Assembly (NCBI RefSeq): GCF_000258175.1
Contig: NZ_JH636049.1
Span: 1,140,982-1,204,981, forward strand
Source: Saccharomonospora xinjiangensis XJ-54
GTDB lineage: Bacteria > Actinomycetota > Actinomycetes > Mycobacteriales > Pseudonocardiaceae
Direction of reading: 5' to 3'
DNA: 64,000 nucleotides
Of this stretch, positions 38,313-48,253 are shown piece after piece. The stretch's first letter is position 1. Each line of letters starts with the position of its first letter. The translations under genes were made by a program, and so were the position numbers. The notes under the pieces were generated by a model. That model worked only from the letters and a program-made list of their open reading frames with translations. It was not told the origin of the DNA and searched no databases.

Positions 38313-39820
38313 GCCGCCCTCCGATCACGAAACTCCAGTGCCGAGGCGACGTGGTCGCCGTCGGGGCAGGCCGCTCCGTCCAGATCGGCCAGGGTCCACG
38401 CGACACGCAGGCAGCGATCGGCGCCGCGCGCGGTGATGGCGCCGTGTTGGAGCGCACGTTCCACCAGTGCCGTGGCGCTTCGAGGCAGCGCGAACTCCCT
38501 CCACAGCACGGGACCGGGCACCGCCGCGTTGGTACGCCAGCCACGATCGGCCCAGCGCGCTGTCGCACGATCCCGTGCAACGAGAACCCTTTTGCGGACC
38601 ACCTCGGTGGATTCGGGCGGGTGTGCTTCGGACGAGCGCATAGCCGTGACCGGGCGCATCCGGACCCTTAGGTCCACGCGGTCGAGCAACGGGCCTGACA
38701 AGCGGCCGAGATACCGCCGACGCGCTGACGGACTGCAGGTGCAGTCGATCTCGCGCGGAGGAGCGCAGGGGCAGGGATTGCTTGCGAGCACGAGCTGGAA
38801 CGACGCCGGGTACCGCACGACACCTCGGCTGCGGGCGATGCGGATTTCGCCCTCCTCCAGTACGGTGCGGAGGGATTCCAGCCGTTCCGCGCCGAACTCC
38901 GCGGCTTCGTCGAGGAACAGCACCCCGCCGTGTGCCTTGCTGATGGCTCCCGGTGTGGCAAGGCCGTTGCCGCCTCCCACGAGCGCCGAAACAGAGATCG
39001 AGTGGTGCGGCGCGACGAACGGCGGCACGAGAACCAGCGGCGAGGACCGGCTCAGCGATCCGTCAACGGAGCGGACCGCCGCCACCTCCAGAGCCTCCTC
39101 GGTGGAAAGAGGGGGCAGCAAGCCGGGAAGGCGAGTGGCGAGCATGGTCTTGCCGACACCGGGTGGCCCCGTGAGCAGGACATGGTGCCCGCCCGCTGCC
39201 GCCACCTCCAGAGCCCACCGGGCCTCCGGCTGTCCCACCACATCGGTGAGATCCGGAGCGTGCGGAGCGGGGCCTGTCTCGACAGGGTCAGGGCGCACCA
39301 GCTCGCCCTCCTGCCGAAGCCACGCGACGACATCGGCGAGCCCTGGCGCACCCAATACCTCCAGGCCCTCGACGAGCGCCGCCTCCGAAACACAGCCCGC
39401 GGGGACCACCGCCCGCCGGTGGCCGAGCCGACGAGCCGCCAGCAAGGCGGGCAGCACACCAGGGACCGGCCGCACTCTGCCGTCGAGCGCCAACTCACCC
39501 AGCATGACGGTGCCGCTCAACTCGACACCGGGCACCACACCCGACGCCGCGAGAACCGCGACGGCGATACCCAGGTCGTAGGACGAACCGACCTTGGGCA
39601 GATTCGCGGGCGAGAGTCCCAGCGTGACATGGGTGTCGGGCCAGCTGTGGCGGCTGTTGCGGATCGCGGCCCGCACCCTGTCCTTGGCCTCCCGCAGACC
39701 CGGGTCGGGAAGCCCCACCAGTTTCGTGCCCGGCATCCCCGCACCGATGTCCGCTTCGATCTCCACCAACCGTCCCTCGATACCGAGCAGGGCGATGGAC
39801 CAGCTTCGCGCGAGCGCCAT
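38309..39820 (-). CDS. comM: YifB/ComM-type Mg chelatase-like AAA+ ATPase
   Basis: A 503-residue hexameric helicase-like ATPase; ComM drives branch migration in natural transformation. The N-terminal ChlI/Lon-S5-like domain reads LLGIEGRLVEIEADIGAGMP and LSPANLPKVGSSYDLGIA. Walker A is GPPGVGKTMLATRLPG near 217, Walker B GVLFLDEAAEFG near 297, and the C-terminal Mg chelatase domain has NPCPCAPPREIDCTCSP. It is adjacent to yraN upstream and overlaps dprA. Confidence 0.95.
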   Translation of the reverse strand: MALARSWSIALLGIEGRLVEIEADIGAGMPGTKLVGLPDPGLREAKDRVRAAIRNSRHSWPDTHVTLGLSPANLPKVGSSYDLGIAVAVLAASGVVPGVELSGTVMLGELALDGRVRPVPGVLPALLAARRLGHRRAVVPAGCVSEAALVEGLEVLGAPGLADVVAWLRQEGELVRPDPVETGPAPHAPDLTDVVGQPEARWALEVAAAGGHHVLLTGPPGVGKTMLATRLPGLLPPLSTEEALEVAAVRSVDGSLSRSSPLVLVPPFVAPHHSISVSALVGGGNGLATPGAISKAHGGVLFLDEAAEFGAERLESLRTVLEEGEIRIARSRGVVRYPASFQLVLASNPCPCAPPREIDCTCSPSARRRYLGRLSGPLLDRVDLRVRMRPVTAMRSSEAHPPESTEVVRKRVLVARDRATARWADRGWRTNAAVPGPVLWREFALPRSATALVERALQHGAITARGADRCLRVAWTLADLDGAACPDGDHVASALEFRDRRAA

Positions 39821-40264
39821 TCAGAACGCCCCCACGATGTGCCGCAGCACCGGTGTTCCGCGCGGCGGACAGTCGATGGCGATCACGTCGAAACGCAGGG
39901 GGCACCACGCCACCTGTCTCGCGGCGAGCCAGCGCAACGCGAGGCCACGGATGCGACGGCGCTTGTCTGGCGTGACCGATTCGGCAGGGCTGCCGTATCG
40001 CCGACCCGACCGGGTCTTCACCTCGCAGACGATCAACGTGCGGCCGTCGGTGGCGAGGATGTCGAGTTCGCCCTCCCTGCAACGCCAGTTGCGCTCCAGG
40101 ACGGCCAGTCCCTGCCGACGTATGTGCTCGACGGCGAGCTCTTCCCCTCGACGACCCAGGAGCGTCGCCGCTCGGCCCTCTCCTAGCCGGGTGCCACCCT
40201 GTCCGGTCGCCTCCGATGCTCGTTTTGCCACCCGCGCCGCACGCACCGTGCTCACGCTCGTCAC
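39821..40264 (-). CDS. yraN: YraN/UPF0102 endonuclease-like protein
   Basis: A 147-residue member of the UPF0102 family with a PD-(D/E)XK-type fold. Diagnostic parts are LGRRGEELAVEHIRRQGLAV, ERNWRCREGELDILATDG, LIVCEVKTRSGRRYGSP and KRRRIRGLALRWL, with Glu, Asp and E-x-K in active-site positions. The N-terminal 25 residues may be too long. It is first gene of the yraN-comM-dprA cluster. Confidence 0.92.
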   Translation of the reverse strand: MTSVSTVRAARVAKRASEATGQGGTRLGEGRAATLLGRRGEELAVEHIRRQGLAVLERNWRCREGELDILATDGRTLIVCEVKTRSGRRYGSPAESVTPDKRRRIRGLALRWLAARQVAWCPLRFDVIAIDCPPRGTPVLRHIVGAF

Positions 40265-40342
40265 CCCCGATGATCGCTACTGCTGGTCAGCACCAACGCT
40301 GCCAGCACGACCACCGGGACACCCAGCTCACCATCGCGCCCC

Positions 40343-40369
40343 TGTGGACAACCCGGCCCTTGTGGACAA
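40343..40369 (-). promoter_or_regulatory. Second pair of DnaA-box-like sites
   Basis: TGTGGACAA, the reverse complement of TTGTCCACA, occurs at about 40343-40351 and 40361-40369, 18 bases apart. The gap between the DUF2469 gene and yraN is about 160 bases. These are the only other exact copies noticed in the window besides the pair near 32150. Confidence 0.55.
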
Positions 40370-40425
40370 CTCCCGGGACAGCGCTCCCAACACGCCTGGA
40401 TGTGCTAGGCGCCGGGGCGAGCACG

Positions 40426-40749
40426 TCAGCCCCCGAAGGGCCCGTCCTCAGGCAACCGCAATTCCGGCTTGTCGAGCTCCTCGACGTTGACGTCCTTGAA
40501 CGTGATCACTCGAACGTTCTTGACGAAGCGCGCCGGACGGTACATGTCCCACACCCACGCATCGGACATCCGCACTTCGAAATACACGTCGCCGCCACCG
40601 TCACGTACCTGCACGTCCACGGCGTTGGCCAGGTAGAAGCGCCGTTCCGTCTCCACGACGTACGAGAACTGGCCGACGATGTCGCGGTACTCCCTGTACA
40701 GCGACAGCTCCATCTCGGTCTCGTATTTCTCGAGATCCTCTGCGCTCAT
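40426..40749 (-). CDS. DUF2469 family protein
   Basis: A 107-residue actinobacterial protein of unknown function. It begins [20 protein letters not shown], then [36 protein letters not shown], and ends acidic ([16 protein letters not shown]). Its ATG overlaps the rnhB stop (ATGA). The pairing with rnhB and lepB is constant in the group (Rv2901c-like). Confidence 0.92.
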   Translation of the reverse strand: MSAEDLEKYETEMELSLYREYRDIVGQFSYVVETERRFYLANAVDVQVRDGGGDVYFEVRMSDAWVWDMYRPARFVKNVRVITFKDVNVEELDKPELRLPEDGPFGG

Positions 40750-41585
40750 GAAACCCGAGCCCCTTCTCGCGCGCCCTGCAACCCGTCGTCGGCAGAAGCT
40801 CCATTCTCGCTCACCACCGCCGTGTCGGCACCCGCCGCGACGGCATGCGTACCAGCCACCACACCCGCCTGCAACGCGGCGAAACTCAACAGCACCCTTC
40901 GCGGCGGTCGCATACCGTGCGCGGCCCCGGCAGAAGCCACGTTGGTGAACGACCAGCGGTGTGCCTCGCACGGACCGTGCTCGGCGAGCGCCGCGCCATG
41001 CTCGGCGGTCGTGTAGCCCTTGTGGACGTCGAAACCGTACACCGGATACTCGGCATGCAGGCCCGACATGATCCGGTCCCTCGTCACCTTCGCCAGCACG
41101 GACGCCGCGGCCACACACGCGACCGCGCGGTCACCCTTCACCACTGGCACGCTCGGAGCGGGAAGGCCGGGGACACGGAAACCGTCGATGAGCACGTAGC
41201 CGGGGCGGATCGAGAGCCCTGCCACGGCTCTGCGCATTCCCTCGATGTTCGTGACGTGGATGCCGTGTGCGTCCACCTCGGCCACGGGGACGACGACGAT
41301 CGAGTAGTCCAGCGCCCTCCTGACGACCTGCTCGTACACGCGGTCACGGGCAAGCGGGGTGAGCAGCTTGGAGTCCGTGAGTTCGGCGAACCGGGAAGCA
41401 TCGCCGGGGCGCAGAACGCAGGCGGCCACCACGAGCGGGCCCGCGCACGCTCCGCGACCGGCCTCGTCCACACCGGAGACGGGGCCGAGCCCTCGCCGAT
41501 CGAGTGCGGACTGCAACGCCCACGCCGTGTCGCCACGGATGACGGCGCGAGGTGGGCGGAGCACACTCACGCTGTGAGCGCTCAC
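40746..41585 (-). CDS. rnhB: Ribonuclease HII
   Basis: Removes RNA from RNA-DNA hybrids, 279 residues. Active-site acids are in [19 protein letters not shown] (Asp, Glu) near 40, and Asp in [11 protein letters not shown]. Other marks are [39 protein letters not shown] and [14 protein letters not shown]. The final 50 residues after HRWSFTNV are poorly conserved. GTG 41585 lies four bases after the lepB stop with GGGAGCG upstream. It is coupled to DUF2469. Confidence 0.94.
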   Translation of the reverse strand: MSAHSVSVLRPPRAVIRGDTAWALQSALDRRGLGPVSGVDEAGRGACAGPLVVAACVLRPGDASRFAELTDSKLLTPLARDRVYEQVVRRALDYSIVVVPVAEVDAHGIHVTNIEGMRRAVAGLSIRPGYVLIDGFRVPGLPAPSVPVVKGDRAVACVAAASVLAKVTRDRIMSGLHAEYPVYGFDVHKGYTTAEHGAALAEHGPCEAHRWSFTNVASAGAAHGMRPPRRVLLSFAALQAGVVAGTHAVAAGADTAVVSENGASADDGLQGAREGARVS

Positions 41586-41589
41586 TGCG

Positions 41590-42579
41590 CTATCGCTCCC
41601 GTCTGAAGCGGCTCGCCAACCGGCGCACTCCCGCACCGGCTTTCCGGCCCACCACCAGTGTGGGCCAGGCGGCCAGCGCTCCCGCGACGAGGGGCAGTCC
41701 CTGCTGCCACTCCGGAGCACTCATCGCCGAGGGCAGTTCCACGGAAGCCTGCGGGTTGTGATCGCTCACCACGTCCCAGCGGGACGGCGGGAGCACGATG
41801 AGCCTGGCCTTGCCGATGATGTTCTCCACGGGGACGGCACCGCGCTCGCCACCACCGCCCTGGTATCGCGAGTCGGACGAGTTGTTGCGGTTGTCGCCCA
41901 TCACCCACACGGAGCCCTCAGGCACCGTCACCGGCCCGAAGTCGCGCTGCTCGGCGTTGCCGCCCTGCCAGTAGATGTAGGGCTCGTCCAACGGACGACC
42001 GTCCACAGTGACACGGTTCTGGTCGTCACAGCACTCGACCGTCTGGCCTCCGGTGGCGATGATGCGCTTGACGAAGTCGCGTTCGTCCGGCGGCGCGAGC
42101 CCGAACGCGGCTCCCAGTTTCTGGAAAAAGCTCGCGATCGGGTTACCGGAGGAGTCGCTCGGCGGATCGTCCTCAACCCACGCGTCAGGACCGCGAAAGA
42201 CGACGACGTCGCCGGGCTCGGGATCGGCGAAGTTGTAGGTGACCTTGTCAACGAGGATGCGATCGGGAGTGCATCCTGGACAGCCGTGCAGCGTCTGCTC
42301 CATCGAGCCCGACGGGATCATGTAGACGCGGGCGACGAACTGCTGGATGAGAAATGCCAGCACGAGTGCGACGACGATCAGAATAGGCAGTTCTTTCCAG
42401 AAGGAACGCTGCTTCTTCCGCTCCGCTGATCGCTCCTCACCGTCGTCGGCCCCGGAAGCCGGCCGATCGCCCTGACCGGACCCCGAAGAGGAAGCGTCCG
42501 AAGACGCTCTCACCTCGTTGTCGTCCTCAGGGCGATCCGGCTCGCCTTCCGCAGCGTTCGAGGGCACTGACTCCACCAC
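41590..42579 (-). CDS. lepB: Signal peptidase I
   Basis: Membrane-bound Ser/Lys protease of 329 residues that removes Sec and Tat signal peptides. A disordered N-terminus of 58 residues precedes the membrane helix [19 protein letters not shown]. The catalytic Ser is in [12 protein letters not shown] near 92 and the Lys in [13 protein letters not shown] near 171. [13 protein letters not shown] is the conserved box E. After it the protein carries an extra Trp/Ala-rich segment ([18 protein letters not shown]) that may be a second membrane helix. Confidence 0.94.
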   Translation of the reverse strand: MVESVPSNAAEGEPDRPEDDNEVRASSDASSSGSGQGDRPASGADDGEERSAERKKQRSFWKELPILIVVALVLAFLIQQFVARVYMIPSGSMEQTLHGCPGCTPDRILVDKVTYNFADPEPGDVVVFRGPDAWVEDDPPSDSSGNPIASFFQKLGAAFGLAPPDERDFVKRIIATGGQTVECCDDQNRVTVDGRPLDEPYIYWQGGNAEQRDFGPVTVPEGSVWVMGDNRNNSSDSRYQGGGGERGAVPVENIIGKARLIVLPPSRWDVVSDHNPQASVELPSAMSAPEWQQGLPLVAGALAAWPTLVVGRKAGAGVRRLASRFRRER

Positions 42580-42609
42580 GTCGTCAGACTACGGTAGTCG
42601 GCCGACTAC

Positions 42610-42969
42610 TCAGGAAGCAGAGGGGGTTTCCCGGCGTTCCTTGATCTTGGCGGCCTTGCCGCGAAGGTCGCGCAGGTAGTAGAGCTTGGCGCGACGGACA
42701 TCGCCACGACGGGCGATCTCGATCTTGGCGATGTTGGGCGAGTGAACGGGGAAGGTCCGCTCGACGCCGACACCGAAGGAGACCTTGCGCACGGTGAAGG
42801 TCTCGCGGATGCCGCCGCCCTGGCGGCGGATGACCACGCCCTCGAAAACCTGGTTGCGCTCGCGGTTGCCCTCGATGACGCGGACGTGAACCTTCAGCGT
42901 GTCGCCCGGGCGGAAATAGGGGATGTCAGAACGCAGCGACTGAGCGTCCAACGCGTCCAGGGTGTTCAT
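42610..42969 (-). CDS. rplS: 50S ribosomal protein L19
   Basis: A 119-residue L19. [60 protein letters not shown] and [20 protein letters not shown] are all in place. ATG 42969 has AGGACGGACACCG upstream. It is the last gene of the rpsP-khpA-rimM-trmD-rplS unit, about 170 bases after trmD, so it may have its own promoter. Confidence 0.97.
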   Translation of the reverse strand: MNTLDALDAQSLRSDIPYFRPGDTLKVHVRVIEGNRERNQVFEGVVIRRQGGGIRETFTVRKVSFGVGVERTFPVHSPNIAKIEIARRGDVRRAKLYYLRDLRGKAAKIKERRETPSAS

Positions 42970-43137
42970 CGGTGTCCGTCCTCGTCCTTGTGTGGCATGT
43001 AGCTTCTTGATCGGGGCGCGCGCCGACCAGCCGGTGTCAGCCGGTTTCAGCCGATGTCGTGGCGGCGGACGGCCCAGGATCTTCGGCGCGTGAACCGGTC
43101 GCGCCAACCTCGCAAGTATTGCAGACGTGCGAGGGCG

Positions 43138-43917
43138 TCACTCACCGGCCTCCCGCCGGAGCCGGTCGAGCACCTCGCGATCGTGCTTGTCCAGGCTACC
43201 TTCCGGTAGCCGTTCGAGCAGGTCGGGCCGACGGTGGAACGTCCTCGTCAACGACTCGTCGCGCCGCCACCTGTCGATCCGCGCGTGATTGCCCGAGCGG
43301 AGCACGGGCGGCACGGCGAGATCTCGCCACACCTCCGGTCGCGTGTAACTCGGGCCTTCCAGGAGCCCGTCGGAGAACGAGTCCTGTTCGGCGGAGACGG
43401 GATTACCCAGAACACCCGGCAGCAGCCGTGCGACCGCCTCGACCATCGCGAGCACGGCGACCTCACCCCCGACCAGCACGAAATCCCCGATGGACACCTC
43501 GTCCACGGGCATCCGCCTCGCCGCGTCGGTCAGCACCCTCTGGTCGATGCCCTCGTAACGACCGCACGCGAACACCAGATGCCGCTCGGTGGCATATTCG
43601 CGCGCCGTCTGCTGTGTGAAAGGACGACCAGCCGGTGTGGGCACGACGAGCCGGGTGTGCTCACCGCACACGTCGTCCAGCGCCTCGCCCCACACCTGGG
43701 GTTTCATCACCATTCCGGGCCCGCCGCCGTAGGGAGCGTCGTCCACCGCTCTGTGGACGTCGTGCGTCCAGTCGCGCAGATCGTGCACACCGATCCCCAG
43801 CAGGCCGCGTTCGACGGCCCTGCCGAGCAACGCGGCACGCAGCGGTTCGAGGTACTCCGGGAAGATCGTGACCACGTCGATGCGGAGTGGCGGCGTGGCG
43901 GAACTCGACTCGCTCAC
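43138..43917 (-). CDS. trmD: tRNA (guanine37-N1)-methyltransferase
   Basis: SPOUT-class enzyme making m1G37, which prevents frameshifting; 259 residues. Marks are [20 protein letters not shown] at the start, [20 protein letters not shown], the knot [13 protein letters not shown], and [20 protein letters not shown]. The C-terminal domain has [20 protein letters not shown]. It starts about 57 bases after rimM. Confidence 0.97.
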   Translation of the reverse strand: MSESSSATPPLRIDVVTIFPEYLEPLRAALLGRAVERGLLGIGVHDLRDWTHDVHRAVDDAPYGGGPGMVMKPQVWGEALDDVCGEHTRLVVPTPAGRPFTQQTAREYATERHLVFACGRYEGIDQRVLTDAARRMPVDEVSIGDFVLVGGEVAVLAMVEAVARLLPGVLGNPVSAEQDSFSDGLLEGPSYTRPEVWRDLAVPPVLRSGNHARIDRWRRDESLTRTFHRRPDLLERLPEGSLDKHDREVLDRLRREAGE

Positions 43918-43974
43918 CTGTTCCTTCTCAATCCTCGTGCGCCGTGAACGATGGCATGGGCAGGCACGACAGGC

Positions 43975-44499
43975 TCAGCCGTCGAGCAGGCCCTCAGGCG
44001 GATCGAGCACGATCCGGCCCTCGGTGACATCGACGCGAGGCACGATCGCGGTCACGAACGGCACGAGGACCTCGCGGCCCGCGCCGGGCTCCCCGACCTC
44101 GACGGAGAGCAGCTCCCCTCCTGGCGAGTGGATGATCTCGCGAACCGTTCCGACGACTGTGCCGTCGGCCAGCTCGGCACGCAGACCCTCCAGCTCGTGG
44201 TCGTAGAACTCGTCGGGGTCCTCGATCGGGGGCAGATCCTCGGCATCGGCGAGAAGAGTCAGCCCCCTGGCTTCTTCCGCGGCGTTTCTGTCGGGCACCT
44301 CGGTGAACCGCACGAGCAGCCGTCCGCCGTGAGGACGGACGGCTGCCACGGTGAGCCTGCGGGTGCTGCCGTCCCGCGCGCGGGCGGCGAGCACCGCACC
44401 GGGTGCGAAACGCTGTTCGGGCGAGTCGGTGCGCACGTCAACGGTGAGTTCACCGCGAATGCCGTGCGGCTTCACCACCCGCCCCACAACGACCTGCAC
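43975..44499 (-). CDS. rimM: Ribosome maturation factor RimM
   Basis: A 16S rRNA processing factor of 174 residues with RimM N-terminal and PRC-barrel domains. It starts VQVVVGRVVKPHGIRGELTV. RLLVRFTEVPDRNAAEEARG is mid-domain, DEFYDHELEGLRAELADGTV begins the PRC barrel, and VTAIVPRVDVTEGRIVLDPP ends it. GTG 44499 has GGAAGG upstream; longer frames add non-conserved residues that would overlap the KH gene. Confidence 0.94.
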   Translation of the reverse strand: MQVVVGRVVKPHGIRGELTVDVRTDSPEQRFAPGAVLAARARDGSTRRLTVAAVRPHGGRLLVRFTEVPDRNAAEEARGLTLLADAEDLPPIEDPDEFYDHELEGLRAELADGTVVGTVREIIHSPGGELLSVEVGEPGAGREVLVPFVTAIVPRVDVTEGRIVLDPPEGLLDG

Positions 44500-44515
44500 T
44501 CCCGGAGCCTTCCGG

Positions 44516-44755
44516 TCAGCGGTCGGTGTCGATGACGTCAACGCGGACGCCGCGACCACCGACCGAGCCCATCACGGTGCGCAGCGCGGTGGCCGTACGA
44601 CCGCCGCGGCCGATCACCTTGCCGAGGTCGTCGGGGTGGACGTGGACCTCCAGTGTCCTGCCACGACGAGTGGTGATCAGCTCCACCTGTACGTCGTCGG
44701 GGTTATCGACGATGCCGCGCACCAGGTGTTCGAGCGAGTCGGCGAGGAAGCTCAC
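44516..44755 (-). CDS. khpA: KH domain RNA-binding protein (KhpA/YlqC)
   Basis: A 79-residue single KH type II domain with the RNA-binding loop [16 protein letters not shown] and start [20 protein letters not shown]. KhpA proteins bind RNA with KhpB/Jag and affect cell wall growth in Gram-positives. It lies between rpsP (four-base overlap) and rimM, its standard place in actinobacteria. Confidence 0.94.
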   Translation of the reverse strand: MSFLADSLEHLVRGIVDNPDDVQVELITTRRGRTLEVHVHPDDLGKVIGRGGRTATALRTVMGSVGGRGVRVDVIDTDR

Positions 44756-45231
44756 GCCTCGTCGGCCTTCTTCTCGGCCGAGTCACCGGACTCGGACGAC
44801 TCGGCGGCGGCAGCGTCGGACGACTCGGCCTTGTCCGCCTTCTTGCCACCCTTCTTCTTCGGCGTGGTGGCCTCGACGCTGGGCTCCTCGTTGGCCGCGG
44901 CCAGCGCCGCGTTGAACAGGTCCTGCTTCGAGGGCTTCGGCTCGGCCACGCGGAGCGTGCCCTCGGCGCCGGGAAGGCCCTTGAACTTCTGCCAGTCGCC
45001 GGTGATCTCCAGGATGCGCTGCACCGGCTCCGTGGGCTGGGCGCCGACCTTCAGCCAGTACTGAGCACGCTCGGAATCGACCTCGATGAAGCTCGGCTCC
45101 CGCTTCGGGTGGTACTTGCCGATGGTCTCGATGGCCCTGCCGTCACGACGGGTGCGGGCGTCCGCGACCACGATGCGGTAGTAGGGCGCGCGAATCTTGC
45201 CGAGGCGCTGCAGCTTGATCTTGACAGCCAC
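44752..45231 (-). CDS. rpsP: 30S ribosomal protein S16
   Basis: A 159-residue S16: [40 protein letters not shown], and [20 protein letters not shown] form the conserved 80-residue core. After the core an Ala/Glu/Ser/Lys tail of about 60 residues ([20 protein letters not shown]) is typical of actinobacterial S16. GTG 45231 gives the family start; AGGAG lies somewhat far upstream. It is the first gene of the operon. Confidence 0.96.
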   Translation of the reverse strand: MAVKIKLQRLGKIRAPYYRIVVADARTRRDGRAIETIGKYHPKREPSFIEVDSERAQYWLKVGAQPTEPVQRILEITGDWQKFKGLPGAEGTLRVAEPKPSKQDLFNAALAAANEEPSVEATTPKKKGGKKADKAESSDAAAAESSESGDSAEKKADEA

Positions 45232-45513
45232 GGGTGTGGGTACTCCTGTCGTCTTCTCGTACTCGGGTCGGGACACGATCCGAGTGGGGAGCCGGATCCA
45301 GGTGCCCGTAGGTATGGGTGGTCGCCCCGGCACGGTGAGAGGGCCCGGACCGGAGCGGGCAAGCTCCCATTTTGCCAGAGTGGGCGAACTCGGTGCGTGC
45401 CGGGGAGCGCGAGCACTCCGTCGGCACGGCACCCGGCCCGGCCCCGCGCGGGGATCGGCCGCGGGAAAAAGGGGTCCGTGACACCCAGGGGGAGGGGAAT
45501 CCGGAGAGGCCCG

Positions 45514-46326
45514 TCAGGCCGCGATGACCCCGAGTGAGGTCAGCAGTATCGCCAGCGCGGGAAGGAAGTTGTTCATCTGGTGGGCGACGATGCTGCCGAG
45601 CAGGCGGCCGGTGACGAGCCTCGCCAGCCCGATCGGTATGGCGATCACGATCAGCAGCGACGTACGCAGAGGTTCGAGGTGGCTCATCGCGAACACGGCC
45701 GTTGACAGCACGAACGCCGCGAACCTGCCCCATCGCTCGGTGCCCCAGCCCAGCCGTTCGGCCGCTCCCCACAGCAGGCCCCGATAGATGATCTCCTCGC
45801 AGATCGGCCCGAGCAGCCACAGGTACACGAACATCGTCACGGCTGCGGACACCGACATCGGTTTGTCCTCCACCAGCGCGCCGATGGCCGAGGTGGCGTT
45901 GTGCTCCCCCACCACACGGGTCCAGACCAGCACGCCGACGACCGTGAACACCAGACCGAGCGCGCCGAACTTGAGGCCGACCTTCACGTCGTCCCACCGC
46001 CAGGCCAGGCACAGGTCGGCGAGTGGGCCGTTGCCCCGGATCTTGGTGACGGCGAGCGCGGCGAGCGCGGCCAGCACGGTGGGCGTCATCGTGCCGATGA
46101 GCACGTCGCGCACGGGGATCGACTCCGGTGTCGTCCTGCCGAGGAACGCCCCGACGAACGCCGCCGTGGCCAGTAGCACCCCCTCGACGAACAGGAACGC
46201 GCCGAAGCCCCATCGGTGGGTCGGCCGGTGAAGACCCGGTTGCCCGCTCGCATCCTGTTCCTGCCGTGCAGGCACACCGGAGTCCACCGCGTCCCCGGCA
46301 GGGTCCTGCGCGTCCGATGACCTCAC
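45514..46326 (-). CDS. CPBP family intramembrane metalloprotease
   Basis: A 270-residue multi-pass membrane protein of the CAAX protease/bacteriocin-processing (ABI) family. The catalytic motifs are ICEEIIYRGLLWG near 180, FAMSHLEPL near 215, and AHQMNNFLPAL near 250. The start at GTG 46326 has GGTGGAGGCATCGC upstream. It carries a disordered N-terminus of 35 residues. Substrates are unknown. It is 59 bases after a second CPBP gene in the same direction. Confidence 0.88.
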   Translation of the reverse strand: MRSSDAQDPAGDAVDSGVPARQEQDASGQPGLHRPTHRWGFGAFLFVEGVLLATAAFVGAFLGRTTPESIPVRDVLIGTMTPTVLAALAALAVTKIRGNGPLADLCLAWRWDDVKVGLKFGALGLVFTVVGVLVWTRVVGEHNATSAIGALVEDKPMSVSAAVTMFVYLWLLGPICEEIIYRGLLWGAAERLGWGTERWGRFAAFVLSTAVFAMSHLEPLRTSLLIVIAIPIGLARLVTGRLLGSIVAHQMNNFLPALAILLTSLGVIAA

Positions 46327-46385
46327 GCGATGCCTCCACCGTTTCAGATGATCTTCCCGATCGAGCCTACTGGGTGGGCTTCCGG

Positions 46386-47111
46386 TCAGGCGGCGCCGAA
46401 CAGGAGCAACGCGGGTGGAAGGTTGTTGGTGGCGTGCGCGATCATGCTGGCACTCACCCTGCCGGTGATCAATCTCGCCGCCCCGATGGCGATGCCCTGG
46501 CCCAGCAGGGCGAGTGTGCGTTCCGGCTCGCCGTGCACCTGCGCGAAGAGCAGAGCTGTCAGCACGAGGATCGCCCAGGGCGGCACCCGGTAGTGTTCCA
46601 GGCCGGTCCACAACGCCCCCCTGAACAGCAGTTCCTCGGTCAGCGGTGCCGCGACGACGACCACGAGCGCAGCCAGCACGAGCCACGCGAGGTCGGAGGT
46701 CATGTCCCGGAGTACATCCGTTGTGGAGTCGTCGGAGAGATAGTCGTCGCCGTAGACCTGGAGCAGGACGAGGTTCAGGACGTAGGCGGCCAGCAGGGAG
46801 AACCCGCCGCACGCCAGTCCCACCCGCACGTCCCTCCCTGTGGGGCGGAGTCCGAACTCGGCCCGCACGCCCCTGCCCCACCTGCGGGACGCGAGCACCG
46901 GGCCGAGGCCGAGCAGGAGGTTAGGGACGAAGGCCAGCAGGACGAGCGGTCCGAGGTCGGAAAGACCGATGCTGCCGTGGAACGCGAGCCCGGACAGCAG
47001 CAGCGAGAGCGCGTAGTACGCGCCGAGCGAGGCGATGAAGGCGAGCAGCGCCCAATGCGCTCCGAACACCAGCCCGTCGCGGGCCGACATCGACCCCTCG
47101 TCCTCCACCAC
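46386..47111 (-). CDS. CPBP family intramembrane metalloprotease
   Basis: A 241-residue relative of the preceding gene with APLTEELLFRGALWTG near 160, LLFAQVHGEPERTL near 195, and IAHATNNLPPALLL near 225. Seven or eight membrane helices are visible. The two genes diverge strongly apart from motifs, so the pair is old or came together by chance. It lies between the amidohydrolase and the first CPBP gene. Confidence 0.87.
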   Translation of the reverse strand: MVEDEGSMSARDGLVFGAHWALLAFIASLGAYYALSLLLSGLAFHGSIGLSDLGPLVLLAFVPNLLLGLGPVLASRRWGRGVRAEFGLRPTGRDVRVGLACGGFSLLAAYVLNLVLLQVYGDDYLSDDSTTDVLRDMTSDLAWLVLAALVVVVAAPLTEELLFRGALWTGLEHYRVPPWAILVLTALLFAQVHGEPERTLALLGQGIAIGAARLITGRVSASMIAHATNNLPPALLLFGAA

Positions 47112-47179
47112 ACCTCCAACGCCGCGGACGTCGTCACAGTCACGTCGAGGCCAACATTACGGTGGAGCGGCCGGGGCCG

Positions 47180-48244
47180 TCAGTCGATCAGATTCCCGCG
47201 CAGGACGATGTGGCGCGGTCTGCGCAGCACCGAAAGGTCCTCGCGCGGATCCTCGTCGAACACGAGCAGATCGGCGGAGGCACCTTCGCCGATGCCGTCG
47301 GCGCCGAGCCATTCCCTCGCGGCCCATGATGCCGAGGCGAGTGCCTGCTCCTTGGTCATGCCTGCCTTGTGCAAGGCCTCGACCTCGTCAACGAGCCTGC
47401 CGTGCTCGACCATGCCACCGGCGTCCGACCCCGCGTACACGGCGACACCGGCATCAACGGCGGCGCCGACCAGGTCGTTGACGCCGGCGTGCAGTGACCG
47501 CATGTGGGCGGCGTAGGTCGGGTACCGCACCGCGCTGTCGGCGATGGCGGGGAAGTTGTCGATGTTGATGAGTGTCGGCACGAGGGCGACGCCCCTGTCG
47601 GCCAGTTCCGTGAGCTGGTCGTGGGACAGTCCCGTGCCGTGTTCGAGGCAGTCGATGCCCGCCTCGATCAGACCGGGGAGGGCATCCTCACCGAACACGT
47701 GGGCCGTCACACGTGCCCCGGCATCGTGTGCGACCTGGATCGCCTCGGCGAGCACGTCGTCGGGCCACAGCGGTGCGAGATCGCCCACCGAGCGGTCGAT
47801 CCAGTCACCGACGAGCTTCACCCATCCGTCACCGTCGGCGGCCTGCCCGGCCACGGCGGCGGGCAACTCGTCGGGGTGAGCCAGTTCGATGGCGAAGCCG
47901 GGCAGGTAGCGCTTCGGCAGTGCGAGGTGACGCCCGCTGCGGATGATGCGCGGCAGATCGTCCTGGCGCTGGAGCGGGCGCACGTCGAGCGGCAACCCGC
48001 AGTCCCTGATCAGCAGCGTGCCCGCGTCCCTGTCCCGCAACGCCTGTGCGCGTGCCTCGTCGAGAGTGGTCGGGCCATCGGGGCCGATGCCGGGGTGACA
48101 ATGCGCATCGACAAGTCCGGGAAGCACGAACGCCCCATCGAGCGTGCGGGCGCCCTCGACGGGGTCGAAGGTGATCCGGCCCTCGCTGATCCAGACATCG
48201 CGCTCCTCGCCGTCAGGCAGCACGACCCCGCGAATGTGGTACAC
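47180..48244 (-). CDS. Amidohydrolase family protein (Rv2915c-like)
   Basis: A 354-residue TIM-barrel metal-dependent hydrolase. The first metal pair is in PGLVDAHCHPGIG near 45, further His in ARVTAHVFGEDAL near 180 and CLEHGTGLSHDQL near 200, and the catalytic Asp in VAVYAGSDAGGMVEHGR near 270. The C-terminus returns to the small beta domain (GASADLLVFDEDP). The substrate is unknown; imidazolonepropionase and prolidase-like enzymes are relatives. Mycobacteria have the homologue in the same place before ffh. Confidence 0.88.
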   Translation of the reverse strand: MYHIRGVVLPDGEERDVWISEGRITFDPVEGARTLDGAFVLPGLVDAHCHPGIGPDGPTTLDEARAQALRDRDAGTLLIRDCGLPLDVRPLQRQDDLPRIIRSGRHLALPKRYLPGFAIELAHPDELPAAVAGQAADGDGWVKLVGDWIDRSVGDLAPLWPDDVLAEAIQVAHDAGARVTAHVFGEDALPGLIEAGIDCLEHGTGLSHDQLTELADRGVALVPTLINIDNFPAIADSAVRYPTYAAHMRSLHAGVNDLVGAAVDAGVAVYAGSDAGGMVEHGRLVDEVEALHKAGMTKEQALASASWAAREWLGADGIGEGASADLLVFDEDPREDLSVLRRPRHIVLRGNLID

Positions 48245-48253
48245 GGCCCCCGC

